Shown here: positions 16,224 to 24,017 of the stretch, piece after piece | How the letters are laid out: each line of letters opens with the position of its first letter | How positions within the stretch are numbered: the stretch's first letter is position 1 | Translations under genes and position numbers: made by a program | The notes under the pieces: generated by a model | What the model saw: only the letters and a program-made list of their open reading frames with translations | What the model was told of the DNA's origin: nothing | The model's database searches: none | Origin: Prevotella sp. UBA4268 | GTDB taxonomy: Bacteria > Bacteroidota > Bacteroidia > Bacteroidales > Bacteroidaceae | Length of the DNA stretch: 24,017 nucleotides | Direction of reading: 5' to 3' | Assembly (NCBI GenBank): GCA_002395135.1 | Contig: DGWC01000084.1 | Location: forward strand, 43,118-67,134

Positions 16224-16826
16224 ATGAACAAAAAGACAATGATGCTCGCAGTCTGTGCTGTCATGTTGCTCGCAGCCTGCAGTGGAAAGAAGGAGCGCAA
16301 GGCAACTGGCTCGGAACTGATTGAGGATGTGGCACGGTTTGGCATCGACACGATAGAGGCAAAGCCGGGCGATATGCTATGCGACGAAACGGTTGACGGG
16401 GTTTTACGCCATTATCCTGAACTCTATCATGCCACGCAGAAAGCAAAAAAGGCCTACGAAAAATGGGCAGAACAGTCAGAGCAGACTCATTTGAACATGA
16501 AAACAAAGACCATGGACATTGCCGCCATCCTGCAGGAAACGTTCTTCGGCGAACAGACGGTGGATGCCGACAGTGCATGGCAATATCTGAACACGATTGA
16601 CAGTCTTTATATACAGGCTATTGGCTCTGTGCCCGACGGACAACCTGACACTGACATGCTGAAGTCTTCTGTAGGACGCACGCGAAAGGCCTGGCAGGCT
16701 TACACGCAGCGACTTCAGGATATGACAAGCACCATTCCGACGAGTTGCACGCAGCGTTTCCTGTCAACCATCAAGGACAAGACACGAAGCCTGACCGACG
16801 AAAACTACTACAAACGGATTAAATAA
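16224..16826 (+). CDS. Small helical lipoprotein of unknown function within the PUL
   Basis: A 200-residue protein starting at the ATG at 16224. An upstream in-frame start at 16143 would translate through the terminator hairpin and overlap the previous gene, so it is rejected. The signal peptide ends in MLLAAC (Cys19), followed by basic SGKKERK rather than acidic residues, which suggests a periplasm-facing lipoprotein. The mature part is charged and mostly helical, with blocks YHATQKAKKAYEKWAEQ, DSAWQYLNTIDSLY and GRTRKAWQAYTQRL. The AWQAY block weakly recalls the Trp-containing helix of LprI/DUF1311-type proteins, but I would not assign that family. It lies 9 bp before the glycanase gene, so the two are almost certainly co-transcribed, yet no carbohydrate-related motif is visible. 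Confidence 0.8.
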   Translation: MNKKTMMLAVCAVMLLAACSGKKERKATGSELIEDVARFGIDTIEAKPGDMLCDETVDGVLRHYPELYHATQKAKKAYEKWAEQSEQTHLNMKTKTMDIAAILQETFFGEQTVDADSAWQYLNTIDSLYIQAIGSVPDGQPDTDMLKSSVGRTRKAWQAYTQRLQDMTSTIPTSCTQRFLSTIKDKTRSLTDENYYKRIK

Positions 16827-16835
16827 ACAAAGGAC

Positions 16836-19565
16836 ATGAAGAAACTGAAAACACTCATTTTGATTGTCATGTCGTTGCTCGCAACGAGTCATGTCGTGGC
16901 CGAGATACCGCAGACACCGGTCACCGCGTCGACGGATGCAGCCAAGACATTGTATAGTTACTTCCTGGAACAGTACGGCAAGAAGACCATTTCCAGCGTC
17001 ATGGCCGATGTGAATTGGAACAACAATTGTGCTGAGAAGGTGAAAAACCTTACCGGCAAGTATCCGGCCATGAACTGTTACGACTTTATTCACATTTGCT
17101 TCTCACCGGCCAACTGGATAGACTATACCAATATCAAACCCGTACAGGACTGGCACGAGGCTGGCGGCATCGTGCAGTTGATGTGGCATTTCAACGTGCC
17201 CAAGAAAGAAGGCGACAGCGATGTGACTTGCACTCCCTCGGAAACAACCTTCAACGCCAGCAATGCCCTGAAGAGCGGTACATGGGAGAACAAATGGTTC
17301 TACGAGCAGATGGACAAGGTGGTGGCTTCTATCCTGAAACTGCAGGATGCCGGCATCGCCGCAACATGGCGTCCATTCCACGAGGCTGCCGGCAATGCTA
17401 CGCATAAGCAACAGGCCTCTTGGACCAAGTCATGGTTCTGGTGGGGCGCAGACGGTGCCGAAACTTACAAGAAACTGTGGACCACCATGTATGACTATTT
17501 CAAGCAGAAAGGCATCAAGAACCTCATCTGGGTGTGGACCACACAGAACTACAACGGCAATAGTGCTGACTACAATCAGGATACTGACTGGTATCCTGGC
17601 GACCAGTACGTAGACATCGTGGGCCGTGATCTCTATGGCTGTACAGCCGATCAGAATAGTCAGGAGTTCAAGGAGATTCAGGAGTGCTATCCCAACAAGA
17701 TGGTTGTGCTGGCAGAATGCGGCAACGGCAATAATAACGACCCAGCCAAGATGGGCGATGCCTGGGCAAAAGGTGCCAAGTGGGGTCATTTCATGGTATG
17801 GTATCAGGGTGGACAAGGTTCTACCGACACCATGTGCAGCGACTCCTGGTGGAAGAATGCCATGAGCGATGCCAATGTCATCACCCGCGACCAGTTGCCA
17901 AACCTGATTCCCGGTGCTGTCGTCTTTGAGTCGGCTACCGATGCCGTGAAGAACATGGGTGTGGGATGGAACCTTGGCAACACGCTCGAAGCCAACAACC
18001 AAAACGAAACCGACATGACCAAAGCCGCTTACTGGGGACAGCAAGACCTGACATCAGAGACGTGCTGGCAACAGTTCGTCACCAAGCCCGAACTCATGAA
18101 GATGTTCAAAGAGGCTGGCTTCGGTGCCATCCGCGTTCCCGTCACCTGGTATAATCACATGGATAGCGAAGGCAATGTGGATGCTGCATGGATGAAACGC
18201 GTTCACGAGGTGGTCGACTACGTCATTAGTCAGGGCATGTACTGTATCATCAACGTCCACCACGACACGGGTGCCGACGGCAATAACTACAAGTCTTGGC
18301 TCAAGGCCGACACGAATAATTACAGTACCAATAAGTCGCGCTATGAGAATCTGTGGAAGCAGATTGCTAATGAGTTCCAGGACTACGACGAAAAGTTGCT
18401 GTTCGAGAGTTATAACGAAATGCTCGATCCATATAACTCATGGAATTTCGCTTCGTGGAACACCTCTGGCCAGTATGACGCTGGTGTAGCCCTGAAGGCC
18501 TATAATGCCATCAACAACTATGCCCAGTGCTTCGTTGACGTGGTGCGTGCCACGGGCGGCAACAATGCACAGCGCAACCTGATTGTCAACACCTACGGCG
18601 CATGCAACGGCAGCGGCACATGGAATACGCATCTCTCTGATCCGCTCACAAAGATGAAACTGCCCAACGGCGAGACGAATCACATCATCTTCGAAGTGCA
18701 TGCCTATCCCAACATCGAGAATCTTTCAAGTGCAAAGACTGGTGTGGACAACATGATCAGCACGCTCAAGGACAAACTGGTGTCAAAAGGTGCGCCTGTG
18801 ATATTCGGTGAATGGGGTACGAGCAACGTAGATGCCGGTGCCGGAAAGACCGATTACGATGTGCGCAGAAGCAGTCTGCTGGATTTCGTGGACTATTTCG
18901 TGAAGAAGACAAAAGAGAACGGCATGGCCACCTTCTACTGGATGGGACTCTCTGACGGCATGTCTCGTCTCTATCCGGCATTCGATCAGGCCGACCTGGC
19001 CAAGGCCATCGTGCAGGCTTGGCATGGCACAGGCTTCAATCCTGTGCTGCCCGAAGTCGGCGATTTCGGCGAGTCTTCGATGTCGGCAACGGTCAATTAC
19101 ACCAACCAGTGGGCCGAACTCAATCTGTTCCAGGGCTCTATCAGTTCGGCTGATTATAAGAGCCTGCAGATAGAATTGCAGTCAGCACCTGGTGTGGGAG
19201 CCGTTCAGTTCAAGGTCTATGATTCTAACAAGACGCAGGATTTCTCGCAGGCCAGCAGCACATTGGTGTTTACATCGGCCATGGGAACTATCACGCGCAT
19301 CACACTGCAATGGAAAAAGGCCACCGAAGGCAGCGTGCGCGTCAAGAGCGTATGGCTTATTAAGAAAGACGGCACCAAGGTGCCTGTGACCATCAGCCCC
19401 TATTGGGGATGCTCGATGACAGATGTTGATGTCTCTACAGGCATTAGTGACATCAAGTATCAGCCCATGGAGGATGATGCCATCTATAATCTCAACGGTC
19501 AGCGCGTGCAAACGCCAACACGTGGTATTTACATCCGCAACGGAAAGAAATACATTCAGCGGTAA
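16836..19565 (+). CDS. Bifunctional GH26-GH5 endo-glycanase (beta-mannanase plus endo-beta-1,4-glucanase/mannanase) with a T9SS-like C-terminal tail
   Basis: A 909-residue protein. The signal peptide (MKKLKTLILIVMSLLATSHVVA) lacks a lipobox Cys, so it is probably secreted rather than lipid-anchored. Residues about 30-365 form a GH26 module: TWRPFHEAAG gives the acid/base Glu183, WFWWG is the conserved aromatic block, and VVLAECGN gives the nucleophile Glu294. Residues about 366-735 form a GH5 module resembling subfamily 4: GVGWNLGNTLEA, IRVPVTWYNH, INVHHD, FESYNEMLDP (acid/base Glu528) and VIFGEWGTS (nucleophile Glu659). Residues about 748-865 look like a beta-sandwich. The tail DDAIYNLNGQRV to GIYIRNGKKYIQR resembles T9SS type A sorting tails common in Prevotella. 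GH26 suggests beta-mannan, and GH5_4 enzymes cut beta-glucans, xyloglucan or glucomannan, so glucomannan would use both modules. Rumen Prevotella is known to encode GH26-GH5 fusions of this kind. Confidence 0.93.
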   Translation: MKKLKTLILIVMSLLATSHVVAEIPQTPVTASTDAAKTLYSYFLEQYGKKTISSVMADVNWNNNCAEKVKNLTGKYPAMNCYDFIHICFSPANWIDYTNIKPVQDWHEAGGIVQLMWHFNVPKKEGDSDVTCTPSETTFNASNALKSGTWENKWFYEQMDKVVASILKLQDAGIAATWRPFHEAAGNATHKQQASWTKSWFWWGADGAETYKKLWTTMYDYFKQKGIKNLIWVWTTQNYNGNSADYNQDTDWYPGDQYVDIVGRDLYGCTADQNSQEFKEIQECYPNKMVVLAECGNGNNNDPAKMGDAWAKGAKWGHFMVWYQGGQGSTDTMCSDSWWKNAMSDANVITRDQLPNLIPGAVVFESATDAVKNMGVGWNLGNTLEANNQNETDMTKAAYWGQQDLTSETCWQQFVTKPELMKMFKEAGFGAIRVPVTWYNHMDSEGNVDAAWMKRVHEVVDYVISQGMYCIINVHHDTGADGNNYKSWLKADTNNYSTNKSRYENLWKQIANEFQDYDEKLLFESYNEMLDPYNSWNFASWNTSGQYDAGVALKAYNAINNYAQCFVDVVRATGGNNAQRNLIVNTYGACNGSGTWNTHLSDPLTKMKLPNGETNHIIFEVHAYPNIENLSSAKTGVDNMISTLKDKLVSKGAPVIFGEWGTSNVDAGAGKTDYDVRRSSLLDFVDYFVKKTKENGMATFYWMGLSDGMSRLYPAFDQADLAKAIVQAWHGTGFNPVLPEVGDFGESSMSATVNYTNQWAELNLFQGSISSADYKSLQIELQSAPGVGAVQFKVYDSNKTQDFSQASSTLVFTSAMGTITRITLQWKKATEGSVRVKSVWLIKKDGTKVPVTISPYWGCSMTDVDVSTGISDIKYQPMEDDAIYNLNGQRVQTPTRGIYIRNGKKYIQR

Positions 19566-19579
19566 GCGTTGATAGAAAG

Positions 19580-19624
19580 AAAAAACAGGTGTTTGGCTTG
19601 TAAAGTGCCAAACACCTGTTTTTT
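19580..19624. terminator. Bidirectional terminator between the PUL and argF'
   Basis: A perfect 18-bp stem, AAAAAACAGGTGTTTGGC (19580-19597) and GCCAAACACCTGTTTTTT (19607-19624), has a 9-nt loop with an A-run on one side and a T-run on the other. It can end transcription of the glycanase (plus) and of the argF' operon (minus). A weaker dyad, CTTATCG/CGATAAG (19643-19649/19669-19675), lies between it and the argF' stop. Confidence 0.9.
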
Positions 19625-19689
19625 TATGAATCAAATGCCGTTCTTATCGGTATGCTTTTATCAACTTTCGATAAGTGTTAGTATGCCTT

Positions 19690-20655
19690 TTACAGGCTTT
19701 CCAGCATGCGCTTGATAACCACCGAGCAGGATATCTCGCGGTTGGCAGCCTCGGGAATGACGATGGAGTCGGGGCTTTCAATCACGTCATCGGTGACAAT
19801 CAGACCACGACGCACAGGCAGGCAATGCATGAACTTGGCATTGTTGGTCCACGACATGTGCTCTGTGTCAACGGTCCACGACATGTCCTTGCTGGTTATC
19901 TTGCCATAGTCGGCCGCATGGGTGATACCGGGATTGCTCCAGTTCTTGGCATAGATAAAGTCGGCTCCTTCAAAGGCTTTCTTCTGGTCGTATTCCACGC
20001 GGGCATTGCCCACGAACTTCGGATCCAGTTCATAGCCTTCGGGATGTGTAATGACCAGGTCGATGTCGTCGGCAGCGTTCATCCACTGGGCGAAGGAGTT
20101 GGGGACAGCCTGCGGCAGGGCGCGGCAGTGGGGAGCCCAGGTGAGCACAACCTTGGCGCGCTTCTCTTTTTTGTACTCCTCGATGGTAATCAGGTCGGCA
20201 AATGCCTGCAGCGGGTGCACGGTGGCTGTCTCCATGGCAAACACGGGCTTGCCGCTGTATTTGATAAACTGGTTCAGCACCGTTTCGGCATAGTCGTATT
20301 CGCGGTCGGTGAGTCCTGCGAAACTTCTCACGCCAATCATGTCGCAGTAGCAGCCCATCACCGGAATGGCTTCCAGCAGATGCTCGCTCTTGTCGCCGTC
20401 CATGATGACACCGCGTTCCGTCTCCAGTTTCCATGCACCGGCGTTCACGTCGAGTACAATAACGTTCATGCCCAGGTTCATGGCTGCCTTTTGTGTGGAA
20501 AGGCGTGTGCGGAGCGAATTGTTGAAGAATATCATCATCAAGGTTTTGTTCTTGCCCAGATGCTGATATTTATAACGGTCGTTCTTAATCTCTTGTGCTT
20601 CGGCGAGTGCTTGTCTGAGGTCGCCGATATCCTCTACATGAATAAATGACTTCAT
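19690..20655 (-). CDS. argF': N-succinylornithine/N-acetylornithine carbamoyltransferase
   Basis: A 321-residue transcarbamylase of the Bacteroidota arginine pathway, which carbamoylates N-acylated ornithine rather than free ornithine. Visible motifs are FFNNSLRTRLSTQKA (residues 43-57, carbamoyl-phosphate loop), WKLETERGVIMDGDK (75-89), VHPLQAFADL (146-155), THPEGYELDPKFVGNARVEY (203-222) and MHCLPVRRG (276-284). The sequence closely follows my recollection of Bacteroides fragilis N-succinylornithine transcarbamylase. In that enzyme Pro90 sets succinyl preference, while acetylornithine enzymes have Glu there; this protein has Ser at the aligned position (DGDKSEHLLEA). The acyl group used is therefore uncertain. 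It is the last gene of the minus-strand cluster, 86 bp after the DUF4421 gene, and ends at a strong terminator. Confidence 0.92.
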   Translation of the reverse strand: MKSFIHVEDIGDLRQALAEAQEIKNDRYKYQHLGKNKTLMMIFFNNSLRTRLSTQKAAMNLGMNVIVLDVNAGAWKLETERGVIMDGDKSEHLLEAIPVMGCYCDMIGVRSFAGLTDREYDYAETVLNQFIKYSGKPVFAMETATVHPLQAFADLITIEEYKKEKRAKVVLTWAPHCRALPQAVPNSFAQWMNAADDIDLVITHPEGYELDPKFVGNARVEYDQKKAFEGADFIYAKNWSNPGITHAADYGKITSKDMSWTVDTEHMSWTNNAKFMHCLPVRRGLIVTDDVIESPDSIVIPEAANREISCSVVIKRMLESL

Positions 20656-20741
20656 ATCTTTACCTTATTTAATAATTACGATTTCGCTTTTTTTACATTT
20701 TCTCTTTATCAATCCTTCATCTTGTCATCCCTTCACTCTTC

Positions 20742-21878
20742 CTACAGTCTGATGCCCAAAGAGGCATTGACGAACCAGTCGTTCAGATAACCGTGGAAAT
20801 CCTCTTGATGGTAGCGGAAGTTGCTGAACTGTCCGTAGGCATTGAAGAAATAGCGCCCGAAGTTATAAGTCAGTGACAGACGCGCGTCGAAATTGATGGC
20901 GAGTCCGCCGTTATAGGTGTCTGCTCCAAGTTTGTTGATGCGGTAAAGCGGGTATAGAGCCTGTTCAACCGCCTCGCCATCCATGTTATTGTCTTCAGAA
21001 TTCATATATGGCCCCCAGAGTTCATCAATGTTGGTAGAATAGTTATATATCCTCATCTTATTGACAAATGTGAGCATGGGCATGGCCATCACGCTGATGA
21101 GCAGTCCTTTGGCAGGCACCCAGTTGTAGGCATAGCCCATGCCGACACTCGCTTGCCATAATTTGATGGCACCAAGTCCATTCATTAAGTCTATGATGTC
21201 GGCATTGCGATGGGCGGCGTAGTCGGTACGTCCGTAGAAATACATGGCTCCAGCCATCAGCGATCCGGCAGAACGCTTCTGGATAACAGACTGGTCGTAG
21301 GCTGCCGCATAGGAGAAATGCTTTCCGTTGAAGAGATAATAGCCGTCGGCAATGACGGTGTGGCACTTGATGGGTTTGCCCAATTGAACCTTTTCATGAA
21401 TGATGTCTTCCTTGTCGCCCATGACCTCAGCGCTGAATCTGAGGTTCGGATTGCTGTTCTCGAAGTTATGGATGCGCACATTCACGCCATAGGCACCACC
21501 CATGGCCCCAAAGGTGAAATAACTGCCCTTGTCGCCTCCGACGTTCACGCTATAGCCAATGCCGTAGCCCCGGTAGCCAGCCCACACACCGGCGTAGGAA
21601 GACGGCTTCGTCTTCAGTCGTGGCTCTGCAGATAAACTGAGAAATTCATCCCTATCTTCTGCTGCCATCTTCAAGTCGCTCTGGTTGACATTGCCTTTCA
21701 ACATAATCTGCCAGGGCTCTTTCGGGGCATCGATATAGCGGCGGTCTACGCCTTTGACGGCAGCAGAATCGATGAACGTGCCCACTTTCTTGAGCAGTTT
21801 AATCGGATTGCCAGCCATGACAAAGGTTGTCTGTAGCAATACGGCGACGGTTAGTGTGAAGAGTCGTTGACATTTCAT
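20742..21878 (-). CDS. DUF4421 outer-membrane beta-barrel protein
   Basis: A 378-residue protein with a signal peptide (MKCQRLFTLTVAVLLQTTFVMA), then FIDSAAVKGVDRRYIDAPKEPWQIMLKGNVNQSDL. I recognise this as the start of the DUF4421 family found across Bacteroides and Prevotella. The body alternates polar and aromatic residues (SSYAGVWAGYRGYGIGYSVNVGG; FTFGAMGGAYGVNVRIHNFE) and ends in a beta strand, NASLGIRL. This fits an outer-membrane barrel of roughly 12-14 strands. Function is unknown. It lies between proA (21 bp) and argF' (86 bp) on the same strand, so it is probably co-transcribed with amino-acid biosynthesis genes, to which it has no obvious link. Confidence 0.87.
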   Translation of the reverse strand: MKCQRLFTLTVAVLLQTTFVMAGNPIKLLKKVGTFIDSAAVKGVDRRYIDAPKEPWQIMLKGNVNQSDLKMAAEDRDEFLSLSAEPRLKTKPSSYAGVWAGYRGYGIGYSVNVGGDKGSYFTFGAMGGAYGVNVRIHNFENSNPNLRFSAEVMGDKEDIIHEKVQLGKPIKCHTVIADGYYLFNGKHFSYAAAYDQSVIQKRSAGSLMAGAMYFYGRTDYAAHRNADIIDLMNGLGAIKLWQASVGMGYAYNWVPAKGLLISVMAMPMLTFVNKMRIYNYSTNIDELWGPYMNSEDNNMDGEAVEQALYPLYRINKLGADTYNGGLAINFDARLSLTYNFGRYFFNAYGQFSNFRYHQEDFHGYLNDWFVNASLGIRL

Positions 21879-21899
21879 GGTTTTGTGAATGATAAAATA

Positions 21900-23144
21900 T
21901 TAAGGGCGTGTCTGTCCTTCGCCTTCGATAATCCATTTGTAGGTAGTGATTTCTTCGAGAGCCATAGGACCGCGTGGACCGAGTTTCTGGGTGCTGATGC
22001 CAATCTCGGCACCTAAGCCGAACTGTGCGCCGTCGGTGAACGAGGTGGGCGCATTCCAGTAGACGCAGGCTGCATCTACATTCGCTTGGAACTTGTGCGC
22101 TGCATCCTTGTCCATGGTGATGATGCACTCGCTGTGGCCGCTTCCATACTGGCTGATGTGCTCCAGGGCTTCATCCAGTGAGGCAACGGTCTTAATCGCC
22201 ATCTTATAGTCCATGAATTCCATGCCGAAACAGTCTTCGCTGGCGGGTTCCAGATACGGATAATGGTTGTGAAGCGCTTGCAGCGCCTGTTCGTCGGCAT
22301 AGATGGTGACATGTTTTTCGGCCAGGGGCTTGCACAGAGCGGGCAGGTCGGCGAGCCGGTCTTGGTGAATAATCAGGCAGTCGAGCGCATTGCACACACT
22401 CACGCGGCGCGTCTTGGCATTCTTGATGATGGCCTTGCCCATCTCCACGTTTCCCTCCTTGTCGAAATAAGTATTCACAACGCCTGCACCGGTTTCAATG
22501 ACGGGAATCCTGGCGGTGTTCCTCACAAAGTCAATGAGTTTCCTGCCCCCTCGCGGTATACATACATCTATGTATCCCACGGCATTGAGCATTTCGCCGG
22601 TCGCCTCGTGTGTGGCAGGCAGCAATGCCACGGCGTCGGTACTGATATGGTGCTTTTTAAGCACTTCGTGCACGATATCTACGGCCACGCGATTGCTGTT
22701 GTCGGCATCTTTTCCCCCCTTCAGCACGCAGGCATTCCCGCTTTTGAAGCAGAGCGAGAATACGTCGAAAGTTACGTTGGGGCGCGCTTCATATACGATG
22801 CCGATGACACCGAAGGGCACGCTCACCCGATAGAGGCGAAGCCCATTGTCGAGCGTCTTTTGTCTGGTGATGCGGCCGAGAGGTGAGGGGAGCGTAGCCA
22901 CCTTGCGCATGTCGCCGGCAATGGCTTCAAGGCGCTGCTCGTTGAGTTGAAGGCGGTCGTACAGAGGGTTGCTCTTCTCCATTCTCTTCAGGTCTTCCGC
23001 ATTCGCTTTCAGCATGCGCTCCTGGTTTTCCAGAATGGCATCGGCAACATCGGAAATCACCTGGTTGCGCTGTTCATCAGAAATGCCAACGAGCGTTCTT
23101 CCCGCTTGTCTCACTCTCTTGAATGTCTCTTGCAGGTCCATCAT
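21900..23144 (-). CDS. proA: Gamma-glutamyl phosphate reductase (glutamate-5-semialdehyde dehydrogenase)
   Basis: A 414-residue protein, the normal length for ProA. It reduces gamma-glutamyl phosphate with NADPH to glutamate-5-semialdehyde, the second step of proline synthesis, in the cytoplasm. Visible motifs are [20 protein letters not shown] (residues 109-128), [17 protein letters not shown] (135-151), [13 protein letters not shown] (195-207), [15 protein letters not shown] (214-228) and [12 protein letters not shown] (249-260), whose Cys251 is the expected nucleophile. The C-terminal [36 protein letters not shown] region is fully typical. It starts 4 nt after the proB stop codon, so the two are surely co-transcribed, as is usual for proBA. 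Confidence 0.97.
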   Translation of the reverse strand: MMDLQETFKRVRQAGRTLVGISDEQRNQVISDVADAILENQERMLKANAEDLKRMEKSNPLYDRLQLNEQRLEAIAGDMRKVATLPSPLGRITRQKTLDNGLRLYRVSVPFGVIGIVYEARPNVTFDVFSLCFKSGNACVLKGGKDADNSNRVAVDIVHEVLKKHHISTDAVALLPATHEATGEMLNAVGYIDVCIPRGGRKLIDFVRNTARIPVIETGAGVVNTYFDKEGNVEMGKAIIKNAKTRRVSVCNALDCLIIHQDRLADLPALCKPLAEKHVTIYADEQALQALHNHYPYLEPASEDCFGMEFMDYKMAIKTVASLDEALEHISQYGSGHSECIITMDKDAAHKFQANVDAACVYWNAPTSFTDGAQFGLGAEIGISTQKLGPRGPMALEEITTYKWIIEGEGQTRP

Positions 23145-23148
23145 TGTT

Positions 23149-23919
23149 TTATTTTGTCGTAAATTCTGTGTGTGGAACCATCTCTGGCTTCGTCATCAGG
23201 TCTTGCAGGATATGGTCGCGCCTGCCGTTGGCAATGATCACGCGTATGCCGCTGGCCGAGATGGTGCTGGCCGTATGATATTTCGAAAGCATCCCCCCGC
23301 GACCATGCGTGCTCTTCTCCGTCTGGATATACTGTGAGAGATCAGAACCCGGCGACACCTCTGCAATCAGTTCCGACTTCGGAAGTCGGGGGTCGCCAGT
23401 ATAGACACCGTCGATGTTGCTCAGCAGTATAAGCACGTCGGCCTTCATCATTTGTGCGATGAGGCCCGACAGTTCGTCGTTGTCGGTGAACATCAGTTCG
23501 GTTACGCACACCGTGTCGTTTTCATTCACAATGGGCAGCACCCCGTTTTCGAGCATCACGTTCATGCAGGCCTGCTGGTTGTCATACTGTTCTCCGGGCA
23601 TGAAGTTCTCTTTCATGGTGAGCACCTGGCCGATGTGGATGTGGAACTCGCGGAAAAGGTCGTAGTACAGTCCCACCAGTTTTACCTGTCCGATGGCAGA
23701 GAACAACTGTCGCTGCTCAACAGAGTCAAGGGTATGGTCAACGGCCAGTTCGCTCCGCCCGCAGGCCACGGCACCCGACGACACAAGTATCACCTCATAG
23801 CCTTCGTGCCGGAGCCATGCCAGTTGGTCAACGAGTGCCGACACCCTCGTCACATCCAGTTTCCCGTCCTCGCGTGTCAGCACATTACTGCCCACCTTTA
23901 CAACGATGCGTTCTTTCAT
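23149..23919 (-). CDS. proB: Glutamate 5-kinase, short form without a PUA domain
   Basis: A 256-residue amino-acid kinase that phosphorylates glutamate at the gamma-carboxyl, the first step of proline synthesis. Motifs are VKVGSNVLT (residues 7-15, ATP site), [13 protein letters not shown] (43-55), PIVNENDTV (129-137), [12 protein letters not shown] (144-155) and [13 protein letters not shown] (165-177). The ATG at 23919 is chosen; an in-frame GTG at 23928 would add three residues (VTN) and is less likely. The protein stops soon after the kinase fold ([15 protein letters not shown], then about 18 residues). The RNA-binding-like PUA domain that brings E. coli ProB to 367 residues is absent. 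PUA-less ProB proteins are known in other bacteria, so this is a natural variant rather than a truncation. Proline feedback should reside in the kinase domain. Confidence 0.94.
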   Translation of the reverse strand: MKERIVVKVGSNVLTREDGKLDVTRVSALVDQLAWLRHEGYEVILVSSGAVACGRSELAVDHTLDSVEQRQLFSAIGQVKLVGLYYDLFREFHIHIGQVLTMKENFMPGEQYDNQQACMNVMLENGVLPIVNENDTVCVTELMFTDNDELSGLIAQMMKADVLILLSNIDGVYTGDPRLPKSELIAEVSPGSDLSQYIQTEKSTHGRGGMLSKYHTASTISASGIRVIIANGRRDHILQDLMTKPEMVPHTEFTTK

Positions 23920-23961
23920 ATTTGTCACAATTCTTGATGCTTGGTCAGATCATTCAATGGG

Positions 23962-24017
<56 letters not shown>

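Noticed and set aside
19675..20649. 324-residue plus-strand ORF opposite argF'
   Set aside because: It mirrors the argF' gene almost end to end. The minus frame has the full transcarbamylase motif set.

Overview
The window reads as chromosomal DNA of a Bacteroidota bacterium, most likely a gut or rumen member of the Prevotellaceae. The grounds are a SusC/SusD polysaccharide utilisation locus (PUL), many short lipoproteins with Bacteroidota-type lipoboxes, promoters of the TTTG-N19/20-TAnnTTTG class, genes without clear Shine-Dalgarno sites, families largely confined to this phylum (DUF4421, NigD-like, DUF6056-like), and the C-terminal tail of the large glycanase. No rRNA, tRNA, CRISPR array, transposase or phage gene was seen.

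Left part (1-5.7 kb): the 3' end of glycine C-acetyltransferase (kbl) is followed by a 787-bp gene-free stretch. That stretch holds an imperfect inverted-repeat element (951-1119), an intrinsic terminator (1154-1189), a degenerate array phased at 22 bp (about 1237-1522), and a textbook Bacteroidota promoter (1603-1634). I see nothing in 1523-1602. The promoter serves a small secreted protein with a duplicated motif, closed by its own terminator. A polytopic membrane protein and a WG-repeat protein then form a two-gene unit. A convergent threonine aldolase gene lies on the minus strand.

Centre (5.7-19.6 kb, plus strand): two lipoprotein genes (one unrecognised, one NigD-like) stand behind a promoter that overlaps a dyad. 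The PUL follows: susC, susD, two surface glycan-binding lipoproteins with IPT/TIG repeats, a strong internal terminator, a small lipoprotein, and a 909-residue bifunctional GH26-GH5 glycanase with a T9SS-like tail. The enzyme pair points to beta-mannan or glucomannan, possibly with beta-glucan or xyloglucan. The large enzyme would cut the polymer outside the cell, the SGBPs and SusD would hold it, and SusC would import oligosaccharides. No regulator, exo-glycosidase or inner-membrane transporter is present in the window, so any such parts must be encoded elsewhere.

Right part (19.6-24.0 kb, minus strand): proB, proA, a DUF4421 outer-membrane beta-barrel protein and argF' (N-succinyl/acetylornithine carbamoyltransferase) lie head to tail, preceded by the last 17 codons of an acyl-CoA synthetase. 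This is a proline/arginine biosynthesis cluster with an unexplained membrane protein inside it. It converges on the PUL at a strong terminator usable from both sides.

Nothing here is clearly a new defence or mobile system. The most unusual non-genic signal is the 22-bp phased array. The most testable protein observation is a serine at the acyl-specificity position of the ornithine carbamoyltransferase.
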